NCBI GenBank assembly: GCA_035235625.1
Contig: CP141146.1
Location: 10,224,501-10,288,500, forward strand
Direction of reading: 5' to 3'
DNA length: 64,000 nt
DNA from: Saururus chinensis
Lineage: Eukaryota > Streptophyta > Magnoliopsida > Piperales > Saururaceae
The notes beneath the pieces were generated by a model. That model did not search any database, was not told the DNA's origin, and saw only the letters and a program-made list of their open reading frames with translations. The position numbers and the translations under genes are program-made. Numbering within the stretch: the stretch's first letter is position 1; the number at the start of each line of letters is the position of its first letter. This document shows positions 53,151-64,000 of this stretch, one piece after another.

Positions 53151-54329
53151 TTTAGTCGATACTTTAAATGTCAACTTTTGGAGTTAATTTGTTTAAATGT
53201 ATGTGCTCACCATGTCAAACATTTGGCGTGAGATAAAAAATATTATATTATTATCTGCTTTTGTTGTGTTTATGGTTTGATTTGATTATGAATTTTTTTA
53301 ATCATGTTTTGATTTTTTGTCAAGAGAATTAGCAGACCGGTTCTATCAAGAGTTTACCCAATATGTAACAAACTCATTTTCCTAGTCATGAGGTGAAAAT
53401 ACTCATGGACTATATTAGTGCTTAACATAAATTACCATGTCACCACATTAATTGTTGCAATCTCTATACATTTCATTGAATTAAGGAAGTATGCCTCACT
53501 CTAGGACCCAAGACTATCCTTGACGTTTTGCCAACTTCTTAGGTCGCCGACTTTCATTTGAAATATTAGATAGGCTTAGACATTGTCACAATCATTTTAA
53601 CCTATTTCCTAAGGTGGATTTCATTTGTTCTTTTGATTGGCCCATGCAAGCCCACTTACCCATTCACTAATATAAAAAGCTAACTTGGCCTATTCCTTCC
53701 TTTGGGGTGGCTGAAATTCAAGGGTTTCTTGTGCTCTAACCTCTCACTAGAAAGGAATGCATGTGTTCTAGCTTCATCCAAGGTAAGTCAAACAAGTTTA
53801 TTTCAAGATTTCTTATGTTTTTACCTTGATTCCCATGTTCTTCTTCCATTTATTTGATTTCATATCTTCTACTCTCCAAAGTTCTTTCTTTACGCATGCT
53901 AGAAAGCCCTAGATCCTTTTTTCTTATTTCTACTCTTTTGTTTTATGTTTGGGCACAAGGGAATGCTTGATTTGTCTTGTTATTAGTAGTTTCAAGTGTC
54001 TATTTGGTGGAAATGTGTGATTTTTGCTTAGGGCTAATGTGACATAATTTGTTAGTTATGGATTATTTGTTTTTAAGAAGATATTGAAGGGCTTATCCAC
54101 TGTATTGAGGTAAGAAGTTTTATTTGGTGAAGTTTTTCTTACATTAACACTATGGATTGTGTGTTGAATTATGTTCTTGATCATGCATATTAGGTTATGA
54201 ACTTAGATCTTCTTGAATATGTATTTTGATGATATCTTAGCATGAATATGCATGTGTTATGTTGGATCTATCTTATCTAAAGCCTAAATGATATTTATTT
54301 GAAGTTTTATGAGGTTTTAATAGATCGAT

Positions 54330-54485
54330 CACCCTTGAAGGCACGACCGATCAGTGGCTGATCGATTGAAAAATAATTGTCTTCAGATTTAAAGAAGACC
54401 AATCAGTCACCCTTGAAGGCATGACCGATTAGTGGCTGATCGATTGAAAAATAATTGTCTTCATATTTAAAGAAGACCAATCGAT
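54330..54485 (+). repeat. 78-bp tandem duplication found only in copy B
   Basis: CACCCTTGAAGGCA...AAAGAAGACCAATC occurs at 54330 and again at 54408. Copy A has one version near 27302. The unit contains the GATCGATCAC-type motifs of this LTR-like stretch. Confidence 0.8.
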
Positions 54486-54915
54486 CACCCTAAAGGCACA
54501 ATCGATCACTAAAATGATTGTTTGCCATTTCTTAGGGCTCAGTCGATCGCTTAAATATAATTTGACTTATATGCTTATTTTTAAGCCAGATTTTGATAGT
54601 TTCCACATGTAACTTATATATAACTAGTAGAGTATTATCAGGTTAAAGTATAAATGCTTACGTATATGTGATGTTATTCATATATGAACTATATAAATTA
54701 TTTATGAATATGACCACTTATGTTTATATGCACTTATGCTTACATCACCATAATATCTACGCATGAACCATGTCTCATGCATGATAGAACTATTTATTGG
54801 TATGAATATTTATGCTTACATACATTTAACATTATTCAGGAATGAATCATGCCACATGTTGCATGCCACATGCATCATGAAAATTGTTTGTTAAACCATA
54901 TTTCACCATGGTTAG

Positions 54916-55803
54916 TGTCACGGGAGCGAAGCTTTGCCTAGCGTTCGCACTCGTGATGGCCTAGCTACACCGCTCAGCCAGCAGCCACTCTCTTCCCTTC
55001 CCACTCGTATGCACAAGGGAAACACAAGCAAAACAACAACAAGTTCGACCTGGTGCAAGGGTCCCTGCCCAAGCTATATTTATGTCCGCTGAAATACAAA
55101 GTAGGGAGAGGGCAAGGGCTGATCCTCCAGGTTGAGAACTCTCTTCTCTTCTCCCTGGTTCGCTGTGCAGGAAGAAAATAAGATCTTAATCAGCCATGGC
55201 CGCCCTGCTCATCCCTTTATATAGGCTCAGCATGAAGCTGGTCGTCCTAGTGCCATTAGGAGTACAAAACCCACCCAATACAAGAGTCCTCACCCTGTCC
55301 AACTCTCAACCCAAAGTCATTCCACCCCAGCATAGTTTAGGAGGTCTTCAAGAGTTTGTCCTCCGCTAGAAGTCCATTGCCATGTTGCCTCCAAGAGTCA
55401 GCCCATCTGAGGAAACCAACCACTCCGACTCCCATCCGCCCTAGGAGTGTGACCAGCCTGCCCGTGTGAGTCCTGTCCGTCCTAGGAACCTGCTGCCCGG
55501 ACTCCTACTCCAACTAGGAGTGCAGCCAACCAGCATAGGTGAATCTCATCCGCCTTAGGAGTTCTCCCCTAAGTCCAAGCAGCGCCTAGCTTCGCTGCTA
55601 GAGTCCCGCCCGCGCAAGGACTCCTACTCAGCCTGCTCCGCAAGGCAAGTAGCTCATCCGAAACACCTCCCGCGCTGTCCCAGCATCCGTCTGTGCCCAA
55701 GGGGCTGTCTAGGCTGTCTATCGCCTAGCAAAACTTGGTTGTTCGCTGCCAAGTAAGGGGGTAGCTGCCCCCTTTCCACATCTGACAAGTTAAAGGGCTA
55801 ACA
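54916..55803 (+). mobile_element. Solo LTR of 888 bp with a 5-bp target duplication
   Basis: It starts TGTCACGGGAG, ends AAGGGCTAACA, and is flanked by GTTAG on both sides (54911-54915 and 55804-55808). Copy A has the intact site GTGGTTAGCCGTGG near 27805. The element is GC-richer than its surroundings, contains a TATATA site near 55218 and several CCTAGGAGT-like repeats, and has no coding domain. The superfamily cannot be told from the LTR alone. Confidence 0.88.
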
Positions 55804-57606
55804 GTTAGCCATGGTATTTTGCAGTTTTTTGATTAGCAATATCGGGGATTTGAATGAATCAATTTTCTATCTAAAAGGGCCATATTTTATGTTCAAAAGG
55901 GCAGAGTTTTTTGTACTAAAAGAGTGGGGTTTTCCTCTCTGAGTAAAGAAGAGTAGAATGCTACAATGAGAACACTAGTTGGGACTTATGGGATAACGTG
56001 TAAGCAGGTATTCTGTATCTTCGGGTACCAAAATTACTCTATCATTGATTTTGTGAATTATTATGTTTATTTACACAAGTTTTGTGTATGGATTATGATG
56101 TTCATTTACACAAGTTTTGTGTATGAATTATATTCATTTACACAGGTTTTGTATATGGATTATGATACTCTATTGAGACCTTTATATAGGTTTTGTGTAT
56201 AAATTATAATGCATGATTGAGATATTTGTTCAAGTCTTATGGGTAAGGGACTTGACGTGCTCTTGTAATCTTAGCACCAGTATTGCATAAGGTTTATATT
56301 ATGCATATTAAGATTATGTTTTATGGTATTAGTGTGAGCTTCACGTTTTCAAACATTTATTGGGCAATTGACATGTTGTTAGAATCTATGGTATTAGTGT
56401 GAGCTCCACGTTTTCAAACCTTTATGGTATTAGTCATTCATATTCTAGTGAAGACATAGTTCTCATTTTCGACTCATGTTGCTAGAATCTATGTACATCC
56501 ATTCTTCTAAGACAAAGATAAAAAATTAAGATCAAAATATTCTTCCCTCACCTCTCTTCTACATTATGGTAAAATTTTTTTTTCTCAATTCCATTTTCTA
56601 GGGCTTTGTTTTTTCTTAAACCCTCTCAGCTTGCATTATTTAATTTTTTTCATTCATAATAATTTCTTTTTTTGGTGTCAAGTGGATGAAAGCTTTCGCA
56701 CTAGCCTACATCAACCTAAATATGTAACCCATCCACATCATCTTTACGAAGACAATTTCATTGTAAAAATAAAAAAGTAAACAATTAAAAGCTTTATGTT
56801 TCATTACAAGGAATTTTTGCCATTGATTTTCTTTGTTGGAAGTCTAGTAAAATTCCTCTAATTAGATCATAAGACTCCACTAGAATCTCAACTTATAAGT
56901 CAACTAATATTTAAGAATTTTCTTTTGATCAACATTTGTGAATTTGAATTGATTTAAATGTGATATATACAAATTTTAAAAAATTAAAGAATTGAAACAT
57001 CAAGCAAAAGAAATTAAAATTTTTTTTTACTCTCCTCGGCGCATTGATCTCTTAGTTAAAATATATTGACCACACATCATAATGTGCTAATCTTAAATAA
57101 CCATTAATAATCAATAAACCAAATGCCAAACATTAAATAACAACAAAACTTAGCTACGGACTCAAAATCAACAACTATTATTTTTTCATTCAAAACCTAT
57201 GAACAAAAACCAAACATAAAAACAAAGTAAATAAAAAGAAAACTTAAAACATATATATGTCCAACGAGTAAAAATAATTGAAACATGGACATAAAAATCA
57301 AATTCTCTAAGTAGAAATATTTGCAAATAGTCTTTGATACTCTTTCACATGCTTGAAATTGAATATAGAAGGCCTCCTCGCATCTTTGATTAGCCCCATC
57401 ATCTACCCTCTCTTTCAGCGGGTTACTCACAAGATTGCATATATGGAATGCTTCTATCTACGGTATATTCTCTATTCAATCCATGTATATTGCAATTTGA
57501 TCAAGATACTTCCCCCTATCTTTCATGGTGTGGTATAAGCATGCATTATACCCGACCAATGACACTTTTTTATAACTAGGCTCATGTTTCATAATGCTCT
57601 CCTTAC
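55804..57606. other. Non-coding repeat-derived DNA of copy B, right part
   Basis: Counterpart of about 27805-29584 in copy A. It includes degenerate tandem copies of TTTACACAAGTTTTGTGTATG (56065-56200). No gene is seen. Confidence 0.55.
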
Positions 57607-58881
57607 CATGGTTTGCCGTCTCAGCGAGATCTCGCTGAGATCCACGAGACTTGGTAGAGAAGAAATTCCTAATTTCGGTGAGATCCCGGCGAGATCTCGC
57701 CGAGATCCAACAAGATCAGGCTTACATTCCAAATTCCAAAAGGATACGAGATCGGGCTTCCGTTCCAAATTCTAGAAGGATTGTTAATAATTTCATAAAT
57801 TAGTTGATATCCTTATAGTACTTACTGAAGTTTGTGCAATATATGTATCGGAGTTTTTTGCACTCCAATTTGTGTTTAGCTATTTACAATTGAATCTGTA
57901 ATTTAGCCAACCTATGAAGCTGATCTACATTGTTGATAGTTCTATTGGAATTAGTATAAATTATCAACAGAAGTTATCTTGCAATATCAATATAAATCAC
58001 AGGTCCAGTCTCTTTTTGTTTCACATGCTTTTTTAGGAGCAGGTGATTGCACTTCAACTCTTTTTGTTTGATTTATGTCCCACCGTTGAAACTAGAAGTA
58101 CTATCTTTAACATGGTATGCCATCTCACTAACAGATAAAGAAGATTACAAAGAAATTTTTACTTAGATGATTTACGAATCCTCATGTTATGTGTTATAGT
58201 TTCTTACCCTGCCCAGTTAGGTTATTGTTTTTGTTATATTTGCTCCCGCCCCCTAGCCTGATAAGGTTTGGCTTTAGATTCTTAATATCCGATGCATCTG
58301 GAGGATCTGTTTGGCTCGTCAAATTTTATTAATTTTTACCCATCTTAATGCATGCTTGTGAGCATTTCAACTGCAATGACTAGAATATAGAGATATAATA
58401 AAAACCCTTTCCAAAGGCTTCTTATCAAGCTGAGTCTTACTGAGTAGGTTGTTCTAGGAATCTTAACTTGAACTTTGAATAGGTTGGATGAACAAACATG
58501 TGACCTTTTTTAAATTTGATGAGAGCTTGATAAAACATAGGGTCTGTTGGTTGTAGTTTGGCTGTGAAATTCTTGTAGCAGGCGAATGTACTGCCTATTT
58601 AACATGCTAACATTAGTACTGTTTTAAATAATAAAATTTCTCATTTTGCATCATAATAAAAAATATATTTTTTCCTTACTCTACATAATTTTTGTAGAGT
58701 AATCTCATAAGTTTATAATCTTTTAATATTTGTATCAATATTTGTCCATAATAATATATACCTACATTGAGAAATGTGTTAACTATTTTTTTACAATGAC
58801 CTCAACGCTTGCTATTGTTTTACACGATCTCTCCGAAATCTCATCTCTTTGGGCTACCAAGATCCGAGACGGCGAACCATG
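57607..58881. mobile_element. Non-autonomous hAT-type DNA transposon, 1275 bp
   Basis: The left end CATGGTTTGCCGTCTC and the inverted right end (read in reverse, CATGGTTCGCCGTCTC) match at 15 of 16 positions. The element is flanked by the 8-bp duplication CTCCTTAC (57599-57606 and 58882-58889), the hAT signature. Copy A has the empty site near 29577. Subterminal palindromes are striking: a perfect 20-bp one at 57620-57639 and a 16-bp one at 57687-57702, both centred on GAGATCTC. No transposase frame is present, so movement would need an enzyme in trans. Confidence 0.9.
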
Positions 58882-59096
58882 CTCCTTACTCGCAAGCAAG
58901 TTCATAGAACATATTTATGTAGTAACTTGGATGCATTCTTTGTAAGGCAGAATCTAAATCCATAGGTCATCTCGTATTCTAAATGGATCCGAACTGTTGC
59001 AATACATTTTTTCAATTGCTAACGCAAATTAATATTAATATGAAAATCACTCACATAGAAACATGTAAAATGGTTAAAACATGGAAGCTGATATTT

Positions 59097-59168
59097 CTAC
59101 ACCAAAGCCTTACACCACCTATAAGTCGATATAAGGAATAGGTAAGTGGTGTAAGGCCTTAGGTGTAG
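59097..59168. repeat. 72-bp foldback
   Basis: CTACACCAAAGCCTTACACC at the left pairs with GGTGTAAGGCCTTAGGTGTAG at the right. Copy A has a related but shorter left arm (29797-29863), so the arms have changed since the duplication. Confidence 0.65.
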
Positions 59169-59260
59169 AGATAAACACTAAGGGACTTATATATAATATA
59201 TGTACCACGTAGCTTGTTCATCAGTTTTACTAAATATTTTTTGAGCCGTAGCGCCGAGGA

Positions 59261-59377
59261 ATGAGGTTATATGTACCCTAATAATCTCCTCAGTACTCTA
59301 TTTTACTCATAAATTTATGAGGGGTTTGTAGGGTTATTGGGGTATTGAGGAGATTATTGGGGTGCATATAGCCTCAT
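59261..59377. mobile_element. Foldback MITE-like inverted repeat, copy B only
   Basis: Arms 59261-59299 and 59341-59377 (ATGAGGTTATATGTACCC... against ...GGGGTGCATATAGCCTCAT) pair with few mismatches around a loop of about 40 bp. They lie inside a stretch of about 250 bp absent from copy A. Target duplication and family are unclear. Confidence 0.6.
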
Positions 59378-59657
59378 CCTAGCGCGAGGCGTTGTCGATT
59401 TTAGGCATCCTACAACCGGTGTGAAACTTCACCCACGACTATAAAAAATTATTTTGGGCTCCATCGGAAATTTAAGTGGACTCAGCTTGCTCTTAATCCT
59501 TGACCAAATTATTTATTACGTGTGAGAATACAAGCTACGTATAATGACGACGAACAGCAACCATCTTAGCAATTGTTTTATTGCATCATGCCACAAAGAT
59601 CACATAAAGATCCATGTTACTCCAGGACAAGAATCAGATGAAGATGGTCCTGCAATT

Positions 59658-62883
<3,226 letters not shown>

Positions 62884-62947
62884 TGGTTCTCCTCCAGAAA
62901 CACTGTGTCTATCTTCGTTTTGATAATCACAGACCATGCCTTACGAT

Positions 62948-62957
62948 CTATATATAG
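62948..62957 (-). promoter_or_regulatory. TATA box of subtilase B
   Basis: CTATATATAG at the same spacing from the start codon (62883) as in copy A. Just upstream, copy B differs at several positions (GCAGCTTGTGCAGTCCG against GCAGATTGTTCACTCCG), so the two promoters are not identical. Confidence 0.7.
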
Positions 62958-63803
62958 CGATTTCTGCAGCTTGTGCAGTCCGTCCTTGGAGGCATGGATA
63001 TTGTTATCACCGTCAATAACAAGCATAAACAAATCGCATATATCTGCTTCATATGGGCAGATGAACACGACCGGATATCCTCGTATGTCTTTACCAAGTT
63101 GACTTGGTTGAGCTCTCTTAAAACTAGAAGCAACAAAGTTTTTGGCTGTAAACAGAAGAATGATGGCAGTGGTTGGGGGCTCCGTCAGAGGCTTGAACGA
63201 GGAGAACAGATAAAATACAAAGGCTAGGGACGATGTAAGTTGATGTGGTTTCCAAAGTCAATAGCTGTATGGTTTGACATTATTCCAAGTCAACTATTTA
63301 ATAAAGCATTTTCTCTTTGGGTTTAACTCAACATTGTGGCTAGTTAATTTGCTATTTTAAGTAGCATGCTCACCCAATGTTGGACCCCTCTTAGGTACCA
63401 CTGCCTTACGTGAGAATGATTGATCATATTGACAATTTTGGTGCTAATAATGTCTTGTATCTTCACTAGAATATTTATTCTTCACAACTCTCTAAGGATT
63501 CCTGAAATTAGGAAGGTCTACTTTTCTAGAAGACCATGTGTCCCAATTTGAAGAAGAAAAATTTGTCCCATGCATATTAATAGCTTCATTTATCAATTTA
63601 GGTGGTTAGATATTTTAAAAACCTTTTCATAAACTATTTAATTTCCATTCTCTTAATTAGTTGTAGGTCCCACTATTCAATAAAAAATATTATTTTATCA
63701 AATATAGTTATTAATATGGGATGGAGAGTATTAAAATCTCCAAATGTGGTTTATGAGGAGTAGGAAGGTTGAAAGAGGAGCATTTGATAAGGATCTAACA
63801 TAT
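62958..63803. other. Subtilase B upstream region, no gene seen
   Basis: Counterpart of 33403-34255 in copy A with scattered substitutions and short indels. No further gene or element was recognised. Confidence 0.5.
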
Positions 63804-64000
63804 CTTTTTTTTTTTTTTGATAAATGAGATTTTGTATTAAACAAAAAAGAAGGAGAAGGTACAAAAGAATTACAAAGCGTAATCAATCCTCCAATCCCCA
63901 AGAAATAAGACAATCAAGTCATAGACAAAAACAAGAAGGAAAGAAAAGAAGAATACTAAGGACTTAATCTATCCATAGGCCTTCAAGAAAAGGAACAATT
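63804..64000 (-). mobile_element. 3' end of the L1-type LINE in copy B (cut by window edge)
   Basis: A T-run near 63804-63818 (poly(A) on the minus strand) is followed by the same LINE 3' sequence as in copy A at 34256 onward, including the FLEGL-coding region. The element continues outside the window. Confidence 0.85.

Larger units (their letters stand above)
52487..54915. other. Non-coding repeat-derived DNA of copy B, middle part
   Basis: This is the counterpart of about 25407-27808 in copy A. It includes the coding-like 82-codon frame at 52680-52928 (family unknown), the SINE candidate at 52980-53150 and a local tandem duplication at 54330-54485. Confidence 0.6.
58882..59540. other. Copy B flank with two foldback structures
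   Basis: Counterpart of about 29585-29960 in copy A, plus about 250 bp (about 59193-59441) absent from copy A that carry the inverted repeat at 59261-59377. No gene is seen. Confidence 0.55.

Noticed and set aside
57584-57775. 63-codon frame in the hAT element
   Set aside because: It runs through the subterminal palindromes and has no transposase similarity.

Overview
This is a stretch of plant nuclear DNA, most likely from a eudicot with a repeat-rich genome. The evidence is intron-containing genes with GT-AG junctions that encode plant families (phospholipase D beta, cucumisin-like subtilases, a 2-oxoglutarate/Fe(II) oxygenase), set in AT-rich DNA full of LTR-retrotransposon, LINE, MULE and hAT remains. 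No prokaryotic features, rRNA or tRNA genes were seen.

Layout. 1-7242 is nested LTR-element debris: an old LTR carries two insertions of a second, long-LTR family, one of them a clean 3.2-kb solo LTR with a 5-bp target duplication. 7243-9740 is intergenic DNA and the PLD promoter. 9742-19001 (+) is a complete ten-exon phospholipase D beta gene of 1055 aa. Its introns hold a 150-bp tandem duplication that copies the start of exon 4, a LINE tail, and a fossil of a Raf-like protein kinase gene on the other strand. 20395-21901 (+) is a complete four-exon 2OG-Fe(II) oxygenase gene of 215 aa.

From 21268 onward the window is dominated by a tandem segmental duplication. Copy A runs from oxygenase intron 2 (21268) to an LTR fragment ending near 42925 (about 21.7 kb). 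Copy B starts at 42926, joined to that LTR fragment through the 6-bp microhomology TGATTA, and runs past the window end. Each copy holds the 3' part of the oxygenase gene (in B a headless remnant), 7-8 kb of non-coding repeats, a complete nine-exon subtilase gene on the minus strand (30101-33328 and 59658-62883), and then a LINE. Copy B has since gained a 4.8-kb coding-less LTR element, an 888-bp solo LTR, a 1.3-kb non-autonomous hAT element, a foldback element and a 0.67-kb block. For the 4.8-kb LTR element, the solo LTR and the hAT element, copy A shows the matching empty site.

The two subtilases encode secreted 772-aa proteins that differ at one residue (E142A). About 2 kb of the paired loci (30055-32071 against 59612-61628) has one mismatch, while the flanks differ by several percent, which points to recent gene conversion. 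The genes do not form one pathway. PLD beta is a lipid-signalling enzyme, the subtilases are secreted proteases, and the oxygenase has no assigned substrate. I found no convincing new biological system; the strongest signals are evolutionary (duplication junction, conversion tract, captured kinase fragment, decoy exon, datable insertions).
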